This document shows, one piece after another, positions 27,169-37,898 of a stretch of DNA of 64,000 nt. Origin of the DNA: Trachythela sp. YZ-2020 (lineage: Eukaryota; Cnidaria; Anthozoa; Malacalcyonacea; Clavulariidae); the NCBI GenBank assembly GCA_016169945.1, contig JADLSH010000217.1, forward strand, positions 1,674,001-1,738,000. Reading direction: 5' to 3'. Below the pieces are notes generated by a model. It did not search any database. It was not told the DNA's origin and worked only from the letters and a program-made list of their open reading frames with translations. The translations under genes were made by a program, and so were the position numbers. How positions within the stretch are numbered: position 1 is the stretch's first letter; each line of letters begins with the position of its first letter.

Positions 27169-27765
27169 TGCACTAGTCATTGGAAAGCCCCGCACCCCCC
27201 TACCCGGGGAACAGCGGGGCATTAGATAAAGGTAGTGTCCTAAGTCATTCTAATTCCCCACTATACGTGGCATTCTAACAGTCTAAACATGACTAAAGTC
27301 CCCCGCTACCCGGCCACCAAAAAATTAAGGCTACCATAATAATTGCTTTTAAAACTCAACAAACTATTCTAAAATTTCCCCAATTTTGGTCTTTGGAGGC
27401 CAAACATGCAATCCAGAGTTTGTCAAAACTTTGCCAAAGTATGTAAATATTTTGAATTATGTCTGTTAGTTGTATCGTGCAATCTATACAAAGTCAATAC
27501 ATTATCCTGTAAAAGGTACTTTTAGTAAAACAATGTCTATAGAGTATTAGGGTAAATGTCCATGAACAAGGTTTAATAATACATCTCGAACAGACGAATC
27601 CCCGCTGATTCGGCCCATAATCCCTGGACATCATGACACATAACTAACGCTGTCTAATGGCCCGGGTACGGAGGCATGACAAATAGGCTAATCTGCAAAT
27701 AAATCCACGCTATTTCCCGCCATGTTCCGGGTAGGAGAGAGCGGAGCTTTCCAATGACTGGTGCA
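27169..27765. mobile_element. 597-bp MITE flanked by TA
   Basis: TGCACTAGTCATTGGAAAGC at 27,169-27,188 is inverted at 27,746-27,765 (one mismatch). The similarity extends inward to about 50 bp (CTACCCGG). TA flanks both ends (27,167-27,168 and 27,766-27,767), as expected for a Tc1/mariner-type element. No coding capacity. Confidence 0.7.
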
Positions 27766-28215
27766 TAAGTTACATACTATCAAGCATAGGTATATAATAT
27801 GACATAGGAACCCTTATATTCAAACAGAAAAAAGTCAGGATGGCAAGAATCAGTCTGTTTTCAACATTAGCTTTTGCACAGTTCCTTTCCTATATTACCA
27901 TGTATTTTTCTTAAATCGCCTTAAATCGTCCTAAACCGCCTTAAAACGCATTTATTTACCTAAAAAGTTGTATTTTTTCTTAAATCGCCTAAACTCGCCT
28001 TAACTAGCATTATCTCGCGGCGAGTTAAGATCCCAGAGCAGGCCTCTGTGTCAACTCGAAAGCAATTTTCTCGCGAATTATCGAATAGATTTCGGCTAAA
28101 CTTACGTTTATGAGTCCTGATAACCTCTGCTAAAAATAGAACTTTTAAACTAGTCTTGGACCGAAAGATATAGCATAAAAATTAAAATATATACCTTCGT
28201 GTAAAATACACATTT

Positions 28216-28617
28216 TCCGTCGCCATTTGGCGCGAAATGGAAGAATCACCATTTTTCCCAGCATGCTTTGCTATGGCTGGAATTGCCTTTAATACTTGCT
28301 ATCTGCAGTGTGAAAATCTAAAACATACTAAATAGTTATTTGGTAAAATGTAGTGTTAGTAACTCTTTGCCACTGCTTGATTGTCAACGTTTGTAAAAAA
28401 AGGATAATGCAGATATGAATAATAGTTGGAATCAATCTTTTCAAGTAAAATGTCAGTACCATAATGCTCTAATATGAAAACACCTTTTTCCTTTTGGCGA
28501 CAAATATTTGCAATGATTCTGATTTATTAATCGGCGTGAAATAAAGTTTATGTTAGTTTACTTCATTTGCTACTTACAACATTAATTTCCCCTCAATCAA
28601 TATTAGGCCCTGGTCTA
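28216..28617. other. Unassigned sequence
   Basis: Nothing recognised apart from a small inverted repeat (CGCCATTTGGCG, about 28,221-28,232). Confidence 0.35.
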
Positions 28618-28678
28618 TATAGATAGATAGATAGATAGATAGATGGATGGATGGATGGATGAATGGATGGACGGATGG
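28618..28678. repeat. (GATA)n(GATG)n microsatellite
   Basis: About six GATA units pass into about eight GATG-type units. Confidence 0.95.
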
Positions 28679-28679
28679 A

Positions 28680-29680
28680 GAACAAGGAACCCGAGTTGGG
28701 AGGTGCTTGAAAACATTGTCCTAATTTATCGCAAGTTGCTAAAGCAAAATTAAAACGTATGTCGGAATATTGAGAAACTCGGCAAATTATAGTATTATTA
28801 CTCGGCAATTCGTCCTTCAACGCCCCCCCTCCCCCCCCCCCCATAATTGACATCCCTTCTTGGAAAACAAGGCAGATAAAATTTTACAGATGACACTACA
28901 TATTCTGATTTGTATTAAATTGGAAAAGTGACATTTAAAAAATGTATTTCTTTGTTTTTATAGATCAGATTTGGTAAATCACAAAGATTTAACCTTTTTA
29001 GATCATGTGTTTATCTGGCTATTTGTTTGCAAGGTGTTGGTTCTACTGTAAATTTTAAGTCCAGACTTGCAAACTATAGAAATCGCACATTAAGTATAAG
29101 CGTAGAACATGCAGTATTGACTATTGCAATCATTTTACTGATATTCATGAGGCTGACCATTCTAGCCTCAAATTTATGCTTATTGATCAAAACCATAAGG
29201 AATTAAGAAAGAATGAAAACTTTTGGATAGGAATGTTATTGACCGACCAAAGGGGTTTGAAATGTAATCGCGATTTTGTTCAACAACAGTATTATTCATT
29301 TATTTATGCATGTATTTAGGCCATAGAGAATATATAGGAATATTTGTAACAGAACTAGTACTTTGACGAAGGCTGTTACACACAGTCGAAAATTTCTTCC
29401 CACATTATTTTTAAAATATATTTTTAAAAGCTACTTCAATATGACCTTATTACCTAATCCATTCGGATGCTTTGATCAGCTTTGTTGTGCTCAAGACAGA
29501 CAGACTGAATATATGTTTACGGCGACTAATTTAAGTATACATTTTAAAGGCTGATATTTTTAGTGTTTTTATTCATTTTAACTGAAATATTTCTATATTC
29601 TATATAATTTTATGACATGGTGTCATTATGTAACACTTGAAACAAGTAGCATGATTAGTTGCATCATAAATATAATGATA
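28680..29680. other. Unassigned sequence
   Basis: No gene or repeat recognised; contains a C-rich tract (28,823-28,842). Confidence 0.4.
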
Positions 29681-30471
29681 GACTTGCTGCAAGTCTTACT
29701 TTTTTTGTTTTCTTGCTCGCTCCACTATAATGTGAATAACATGACGTAGCGGCGGAGAGAGCGAGCGAAAGTAAGACTTCTCAACTCCGGACCCAGAAGT
29801 AAGCCGACACAATACTATTCCTATTAAATTCTTTGTTCAAAAATGAACAGTGCCGGCGTCTTTGATGGTCGGGCAGGACCAATCAGCACATGGCGTTCTC
29901 AAGGATCACATGACATTACAAAATACTACAGGGGGGGATTCTTATAATTAAGTGGTAGGCGTTTCAGAGAAAATTCGAAAAATATAATTATAGATATAAT
30001 TTTATCTCTGTCTTTTTGAAATTCTCACTTTTGGTAATGGCTAGTTCAGACACTCCCGTGAAATTAATAGAGTTTTTGTCTCCTTCTCCGAATGATATTT
30101 GTATCATTTGTTTCCAAGACCTTCAAGATAAATACAAAGGCAATGAATCCGTGGGTATAGGGTCATTCATCTTTTTACAGTTTTGAAAAATGAACATTGC
30201 TTATAATTGAACAAAAATCATTTTTCATTTCTAGGAAAATGAAAAATGAATTTAAAAATTTCATTTTTTAAATTTCAAATTATCGGAAAATGAAAACGTT
30301 TCACTCAAATTCTTAAGTTTCAAATTCTGGGGTCATTCATTTTACGCAATTTCGAGAAATGAGAATTGAAAATAACGGTTGCTTATTTTTTATTTTTTAA
30401 AAGAAAAAAATGAACTGCGTAGGAAGCAGTTTTAGCAGGTAAATTAGGACATGACTGTACACAGATTAGTT

Positions 30472-31295
30472 CAAGGGCGTCAATCCTGGGGGGGATGGGG
30501 GGGATGCGTCCCCCCCAGTTTTTGGAGTGGGGGGGACGAATATCTAATTATCCCCCCCACTTTTTAACATGTTTAATGAAATTTTGTTTCTTGGTAATCT
30601 AAAAACCTAATACCTAGTCGCTAATATGCTATTCATCCTCAATTGTGGTTCGAACGAAGACAGAATACACTTTTTCCAGACCGGTAAGATTTTGTGGGGA
30701 AATTTCATTTAGATGAAAATAAAAGAGCATTTGAGTATGTTCGTTGAAAAAGTTCGAACAATAACACGTCCTGGAACATTTAAGTGCTGCTTTTCTTGAA
30801 AGCTGTTTATCTAAAAGTGAAGAAAATGAATGCCTAACGACCAGTAACGCGTGTAAACATGAAGCAAAATCAACACGCTTAGAGGTATAAAGGTAAACGG
30901 CAACATCTAAAGACAGAGAACAAAATGAACCAAAAGCCATAATAAGTCTTCAGTCATGACGTACATGACCTTTATGTAACCGCTGGGAGCAAATACTGAC
31001 ATCGCATATGTTATGTAAATAAATTAATAAAATGTAAATAGTAAAACAATATTCAAATTGAATTCAAATTTGTGCAGTAATTTTCTAAACATTTACATAA
31101 AGGCACTATTGGTCGTATTCACTTCCTGTTCTAACTGGCAAACTGCGCTGAATGAGACAATAATTCGTTTTGCTAATCGATATAATCTTTAAAAGTGCCT
31201 CCAAAACGTTGGAAATGCCGTTTCAGTGTACTAAAATTCAAAAAAAAAATTTTGAGCCCATCCCCCCCAATTTTTGGGATGGATTGACGCCCTTG
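30472..31295. mobile_element. 824-bp hAT-type non-autonomous element with 8-bp target duplication
   Basis: Termini CAAGGGCGTCAATCC (30,472-30,486) and GGATTGACGCCCTTG (31,281-31,295) are perfect inverted repeats. GATTAGTT lies at 30,464-30,471 and 31,296-31,303. C/G-runs adjoin both ends. An open frame of 103 codons (minus strand, 30,940-30,629) has no clear motif but could be the start of a transposase or domain remnant. Confidence 0.85.
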
Positions 31296-32532
31296 GATTA
31301 GTTAGTATAGTTTTGTACTGGTAATTTGTTGTTGTTTTACGCCATGGATGATGACATGATGAGTTTCTCAGATACTGACGATTTTGCTCCGCAAGTCAGT
31401 ATTTCTGAGCCAAGTTTCACTCTTGTGAAGGACGGTCGAGGCGAAGCGTCACAGAGAGTAGAAAGAAAGTTGCGACGATCGCAAATAAACGCGGAAAGAC
31501 TGTCACTTTATATGTTTAAGGTTAGTGGCGATTAATATGCTAAGAAATTTTAACGTGTGCATGAAAGCATGAAAGTTTCGATGATAAATAATAAAGTATG
31601 TATATTGCCTGATGTTAGTAAATGCTATTGTGCTAGAAAATGCTGGTGGTAAATCTGCATATCTCAGCATATTCATACGGTTTGAATCATACGGAAATCG
31701 CTAAATTACATGTAAATCTGTAAACATATACTGCAGTACTTTCGATTGCAATCTTGTATGTTTAATATCTTGTAATTTGCAAATTTACTTATTTGTTATT
31801 GAGCAAATAGTTTTACACTGTAGTAGTGAATGTAAAAAGGTTTTAATACAACGTTGTTTTGACCTACATGTATGACTATATATAATACTACTGTTTATTT
31901 ACAGCTCGAACAAAGTAGCGTGCACATTGTTGATGAATTCAACGATCAAACTGAATGGCCAAACAAGGATGGCCGTTTTGACCTTAGATCGTTCAGTGAT
32001 GGAAGTTTTATTATTGTTGAGGGGACGGAGTCTCAAACTGGTCATACACCATCTACTTCAAACAGTTTTAAAGAATCTAAACCTTACTGCGCAATGTTCA
32101 GGTTAAGTATACTAGTATATTAAAAGTTGAGAATATCTGACTTTTAAGTAGTAAAATTGAAAAGTAATGACTAATGTTGTAGTGCAGAAATGCGGGATTT
32201 TCCCTGTAATTGCCTCTCAGACTGAGAAGGCTACCTCATGAAATCGGAGAGACATGGTCCGTGCATTGAGAACACGACAGGTGTTCTCGTCACGTGGATT
32301 TTCCATATTAAAATGTTAATTTATGCGTGATATCGATTATACTTTCATAAGAACACGAAACTTGGAAAATCGCCCTTTAATTTCACGATCCTTACTTAGT
32401 TTTGCGGTTGTTTACAATCAAATACCGATTTTGTTATTAAAGCAATTATTTTTCTTGTAATTAGAGCAAGAAAAACAACAAAATCGTTTGAAATCTAACG
32501 TGCGTGATCGAAATATATTAGTTTTCAAAGGT

Positions 32533-32962
32533 TTCTAATTATAGTATTTACAACTGACACTTGCAGGGAAAAGCCGTGAAACATTGCGTTGAAATGTTAC
32601 ATGACCAACCAAATTTCTTGATTAGCAATAAATTATAGAATAATTGGCTTTGACCAATCAGAAGTCGGTCCACAAATCCGTGTAAGCCTGACGTCATCGG
32701 GAACAAGTTTGCTGCTGCTGAATCAAACGCTCGCAACTCCGATTTTTGTGTTTCTAATTATAGTATTTACAACCGACTTGCAGGGAAAAAGCGTGAATAC
32801 GTTGAAATGTTGCTGATGATCAACCCAATTTTTGATTACAATAAATTATAGAATAATTCGGCTGACCAATCAGAAGTCGGTCCACAATCCGTGTGCCACA
32901 CGTCATCGGGAACAAGTTTCTTGCTGCTGAATCACAAACGCTCGCTCTCCGATTTTTATGAG
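32533..32962. repeat. Tandem duplication, two units of about 215 bp
   Basis: TTTCTAATTATAGTATTTACAAC...ACGCTCGC...CTCCGATTTTT is present at 32,533-32,750 and 32,752-32,962 with many small indels. It lies in an intron-like region of the gene above. Confidence 0.75.
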
Positions 32963-32999
32963 GGAGCGTCGCGTCTGTGCACAGGCTAAGAATTCACTT

Positions 33000-33900
33000 A
33001 TATGCCGAGATCTCGAGTTAAAATGATTCACATTTGATTCAAGTATTTGACGTACTGTACTTTATTGACGGAGCAGGTATTTAGTTTACTTATGCGCCTT
33101 TCTTGTATCATTACGAACAAAATTGTTTTTAAAATTACCTGTCGAAATTGACAATTTTGAATCGGAAGTGCATAATTTATATCTAACTTTCAAGTTTCAA
33201 CCGAAATTTTTTCAACCGTAGCGTCGAGAACTTAATGTTTTTCGTTAGCAACTTCAAACAAGAACAAAACGATGTTCTTGACAGCAATTCAACCATTTTT
33301 AGCTTAATATTTGCGTTGAACACAGCTGGCCGCCATCGGCCGGGTCTCCCTTTACATGTAACTGGCGCGACCTGTCAGAGTTGCGGAACACCGCAGTCAA
33401 ACGTTATGCTCATGAGCGAAGTTTCAGAAAAGCGCGGGAAAAGTAAACGTACATTGTATACAAAGGAGTGCGGGCTGAACAAAAACAGAAATTATAAGAA
33501 AATGGCTGAAAATATAAGGTAGAGAATCCTTGTGATAAAAGAAAGTTTTTCTGAGTTTACCCCTTCGTAATTTTGTTTACCCTTTTTGCTAGAGCTTCGT
33601 GAACCGGTAATGCTATACTTTTCGCCTGTCTCCTGTTTCTGGTTGTTGACATTTCGTTGACACGGAATACGAAATATGTCACGCATGCGCAAACATTTGA
33701 CCGAGGTGTTGAGTTACGGTTGGTTTTGAAAATTCTGAAGTTTTGCAATCAATCTCCAAAGTGGATAAAACGCGATTTCAATTGATAATTTTTCGATTGT
33801 CCCGCTGCTTTGCGTAGTGTAACGGTATTTAGAAATGAGTATATTTATTATGTACCAAAGCGTCCACCAAACCTGTACAAATAAAAGCTATATTTCATGG
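33000..33900. other. Unassigned intron-like sequence
   Basis: Lies between presumed exons 2 and 3. An open frame of 95 codons at 33,235 (plus) has a C-x2-C pair (CQSC) but no other support; one stop-free stretch is not enough to call a gene. Confidence 0.35.
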
Positions 33901-36421
33901 CTTCTCTTTTATTTAGCTAAAAAGCCACGACTTCAAAGCTATGCATTAAAAGTCACGTACGCCTTTTTGAAAGACGGGAAGATTAAAAATCCCACTAGGC
34001 AATTGTACGTACATCGTAATCAATGATGAAACGGCAAATGTTGAGTTCATTAAAAAACAGTGTGAAGAGGAATTCAAAAAATATTGTATTGTTCTAACCA
34101 CTGCAAATGGTTTACCTATTGAGGATTCTGCAGCAACAAGAGGTATGTGCACTGACATTTGAAGTCTCTGCTCATTCAAACCGCTTTGTAAGTATTTAGT
34201 CAGAGCTGGATTAAAATACCTTTGCGTGCCTTGTTAGTAAATTTATTACAATTGTATTTTTTAAAGGGCTAACATTTTGGAAAACGACCGCTCGTAAAAT
34301 CTTCGCTGTGGAGCAACATAAACCAAAGAAAAAACCGGAATCTGTTATCTGCTGTGTTAGTTGAAGATAATGAAAAAACAATCAAAGGCTCTGGTGAGGG
34401 CATAAAGATAGATCATAATAACCTATTTCATGAAACATAACATTACCTGATCTATTGACTAAAAGGGAAAAATCACTTATTTAAAAAAATCAGTTTGAAA
34501 GTTGTCATGGTGATCATTGTAGTTATTTAGTTTTTATGGAAATCCATGACTACCATCCGGGCTTTCATATAGAAGGCATGCATAGGGTTGAAAAATTGAC
34601 GCGATATTTCCGCAAAAAAACCTAGATATTAACACTCTTTTAATTAAATTCAATTCAATTTTTACACAGGGGAGGAAATGTTTACAAAAATACTCAGCGC
34701 TTTAGAAACTCAAACAGCAGGCATTCAAGCCTTTATGAACGAGAAAATGAAAGATACATGGTTTGTAACTGAGGTCAAAGATCTAGTCAAATGCGTTGTA
34801 TGCCATGAAATCTCCAGACCGGAAATGAAATTTGGTGGTTGCAGTAGATCTATTATTGGTATGCAGAAGTAGTTTCTGGGAAGTCTTTGATTTACACGAT
34901 TAGAGGGTTTGATGATATACTGACAAAGCTGGAGGACTGATGATGGTCAACACGGCATTTAACTACGAGTATGGTGGAAATACGACCATTTCTCTTGAAA
35001 TAGTTGAAAATCGGTGATTTACAATGCTTCCAAATACAGCAGCAACGTCGAATTGGGCTTCAAAATTTTCGTCTCTTCTTTGTTGCCGTTCCGGATTGCC
35101 AGTTAAAGCATTAGTACCAAAGGAAGGAAACCTGGTTAATTGCCCTCCCATTGCTTCATAATTGGTGGCAGCAGCTTCTACTTCTGGCACAAGATGTGGT
35201 GGTACTCTGGTGGTATGATTATCTTGAGCCCTGCGATCAATATGTTTACCTTTCCCTTCAGAGAAAGAACGTATACAGTATAACAAAGAAACTAATGACC
35301 ACTGATTATTACTAATACGACAAATTTATGCAACTTCACTGTACACGCGCACACAAAATCCAGTACTCAATTAATGCATTAAAGACACAACTCATTTCTG
35401 GTTAACATGTGGTATGCTAGCACTTCCATGCAGTTTTTTTTATGTAAGTAAATAATCAATGAAATTCACACGTTGATTGTCATGTGCCTGTCTATGCAAA
35501 AAAATCGAAGAATAACATCTAATTAGCACGCTTTAAATGCATGGTAAAAGTTGCAGGCTCAGATTTGCGAGTCAGTCGTAGTAGTTTTAGTGTATATTAT
35601 GCATATACCTGGAATAGGATGATTGTTCCATGCCTGAACGGTTCTTTGTAATCCAAAATAAGCTAATCTTTGGGTTACTTGTGAGACGAAGAACTTCGTC
35701 TGATTGCATTGCATGCCAATAAAATTGTCTTCTTCCACAGAAACCAGAGATTGTTTTATTGGGTAGTTAACACGGCTGTTAACTTCAACCCAGAACCTCT
35801 CTATCGGCAAATTCTAGCAATAAAATTGATAGTTTTTTAACGCGTTATCACAAAATTATATCGTCTGTCTGTATGTTTGCTAGCAAACCTTATTGTTTGT
35901 TTGTATACAAAATATCTCAAGAATTATTAATGAGCAAATTTTAAGAAAAAATTGTAGACGAGACCGCATGGACGTCTTATGCCAAGGACCAATGGACTAA
36001 ATTTTCGGTTAATCACTCTGGGAGCTGTCAAGTGTCTTTTGTGATTGTTTAGTATTAAATTGTATTATGTACTGTAACTGTATTAACTATTTTTTTACTT
36101 TTTTCTCTTGACGCCTTAAACCACCTGGAAAAACATTCTAAATCTTTTGTCAGGTTGATTGAAGGAAATTATTTAAATAATTAAATGTATACCTGTTTCG
36201 AAGTTGTTTGTCGCTGGGGATGCATCTGCTGATTGTTTCGAAGGTGGGCAAGTGATTCTTGAACGAATAACAATAAATAAAATTCCTTCCCATGGTCAAC
36301 TCTAACTTGATCGAATAAACCTTCTTCTAGTAAAATAGATCTACAAACGTGGCAGATTAAGTTAAATATTAACTTTCATGATTAAACTTCGTTTCCAGGC
36401 AATTTGTATATTGCCGCTTAA

Positions 36422-37622
36422 GGTGGCTCCCTACAGTAATGCATGAGATGATCGCGGGACGAGAGTCAAAAACGCGTGGCAAGTACGTGGACTTTCCCAC
36501 GCAAATTCGACGATCAAAACAAAACAAAGATATTTCGCCCGGTTTTTTAAAATAATTTTTACCATTCTGAAAGATTTGTAATGAAAAAACTTTGAATAAT
36601 CCTTAGTTTTATGTGACAAAGCATCAGTAACACTAATGAGTGATTTTAACTATGATACAAATATCGCTTGGATAAAAAAAGCTTGACAGGAATATAAAAG
36701 TGAATTTTGCAAAAACATTTTAGATATAATGTTCACTAATAAGAGTTTATTAAACATTTATTAACTATTGTATAAAAACTGTTAAAGGTTATAAAAGTCG
36801 TTTAGTGATACTTGCATGTTTTTTACAAGTTAAACAGTAAAAATATCACAGTTCTATAGCAAAATACCGACTTGTTCATCTTCAGCAAAATTACAAAACT
36901 AGGCAAAGATATGTCCAGCTGTACGGCTGTTGAAGCTCGTGAACTGAGTAAATGGAAGGATTCAATTGGACTTAAATCGATCTAACCCTCCACAGTATTT
37001 CTTGGTAGTCCATGGCTCTCAAATATATTGAATAAACGTCAAAATCAAAAGATAAAAACAACATTTGCCACTCGTTTTTGCACGATGAAAGCACATCTTG
37101 CGCCCGCAAACTATCATTCACTAGTCAGCGACGTTTTTATGTAGGGCAAATTTCACCCAATTTTGACCCAATTTTTCACCTTTATATGCGTTTTACTCTT
37201 TAGTTTTATCGGTAACCTATCTTCAAATTTTGACCATAAATTTTAATTTTGGTAAATTTTATATATTTCAATTTTAAAAAAAATCGCTAGTGTAGAAATC
37301 TTTATATAAAATTTTCGAGTTTAAAAAAATTGCACACTAGCGATTTTGATTAAACTTTCATAATAGTTTCAGAACATTATGCTTAAAACTTATATGAAAT
37401 AAAAAAGATGGGTCACCGACTTTGTTTTTTAGATACGGACATAGTAACCACATTTCAGGCTTACGTCTTGTTACCATGGCAACGATGACACTACCTGAAC
37501 CGGGTTTTAAATATTCCATAGATGGTGAATATTACCCTCGAGTATAAAAAACTTCGTCATCTGCGATAATATTCGTTTAAAAACGATTTATTATAAAGCT
37601 AAAATAACTGTAGGGAGCCACC
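36422..37622. mobile_element. 1,201-bp TTAA-type non-autonomous transposon
   Basis: GGTGGCTCCCTACAGT (36,422-36,437) is exactly inverted at 37,607-37,622. TTAA flanks both ends (36,418-36,421 and 37,623-37,626), the signature of piggyBac or Kolobok elements. No open frame of note inside; a small inverted repeat (AATCGCTAGTG / CACTAGCGATT) lies at about 37,280-37,350. It sits between two transposase exons. Confidence 0.85.
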
Positions 37623-37626
37623 TTAA

Positions 37627-37898
37627 GTGCGAGGTTGTAGTTTTTTCGTATTCGTAAGGACTTAACTTCTACAATATACAGGGTGTCACAAAAAAGAAGA
37701 CTTTTAGATATTTACTTTGCAATTTTTATATATAATTTGAATGCCTGAGCGCTATACTGAACCGATCGATCTGTACTATTTTCACAAAAAAAAAGTTCGA
37801 ACATCAACTTTTTCTAATGTGGTTCTAAAGGTCTTTTATATTCCCAAAAGGCCCTGGGAACGAGGTTGCTTATATATAGATCAGTCTGACAAAACCTA
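37627..37898. other. Element fragments
   Basis: Contains ACAGGGTGTCACAAAAAAG (37,679-37,697), which looks like a mariner-type terminal motif, and GCCCTGGGAACGAGGTTG (37,852-37,869), related to the CAACCTCGTACCCAGG end motif at 27,018. No second ends were matched. Confidence 0.35.

Larger units (their letters stand above)
24815..28045. mobile_element. 3,231-bp DNA transposon with perfect 27-bp TIRs and 6-bp target duplication
   Basis: Ends are AGGCCTGCTCTGGGATCTTA...CTCGCC (24,815-24,841) and its exact reverse complement (28,019-28,045). Both sides are flanked by CTGTGT (24,809-24,814 and 28,046-28,051), present once in the empty copy at 21,728-21,733. Subterminal regions on both sides carry repeated CTTAAATCGC / CTTAAACTCGC motifs (24,841-24,905 and 27,908-28,012). 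No transposase frame is visible, so it is non-autonomous. A 6-bp duplication does not by itself fix the superfamily. Confidence 0.85.
24330..28215 (-). repeat. Unclassified repeat R, minus-strand copy interrupted by a transposon
   Basis: Bases 24,330-24,814 and 28,046-28,215 together correspond, in reverse, to 21,560-22,260. The uninterrupted copy reads CACAGGAG across the junction (21,728-21,735), which identifies CTGTGT as the target duplicated by the inserted element. Confidence 0.75.
31344..34872 (+). pseudogene. Multi-exon gene of the 8.7-kb transposon with a C-terminal RING/U-box-like motif
   Basis: Likely exons are 31,344-31,520 (acidic, Ser-rich start; donor GTTAGT), 31,904-32,100 (acceptor TTTACAG, donor GTTAAG), about 33,925-34,140 and 34,268-34,370. 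The last, about 34,673-34,872, ends in C-V-V-C-H-E-I and G-G-C-S, a Cys-x2-Cys...Cys arrangement close to RING/U-box or related zinc folds. A frame change within the third exon (near 34,015) and loss of expected final cysteines in the last suggest decay. It is the transposon's second gene beside the transposase; I know similar gene pairs in cnidarian genomes but no function. Exon limits are inferred from open frames and splice consensus. Confidence 0.5.

Noticed and set aside
28593..28853. 86-codon frame with Pro-Ser-Ile-His repeats
   Set aside because: It is the translation of the GATA/GATG microsatellite and a C-run.
33235..33522. 95-codon gene with a Cys-Gln-Ser-Cys motif
   Set aside because: Isolated frame in intron-like sequence with no second metal pair and no splice support.
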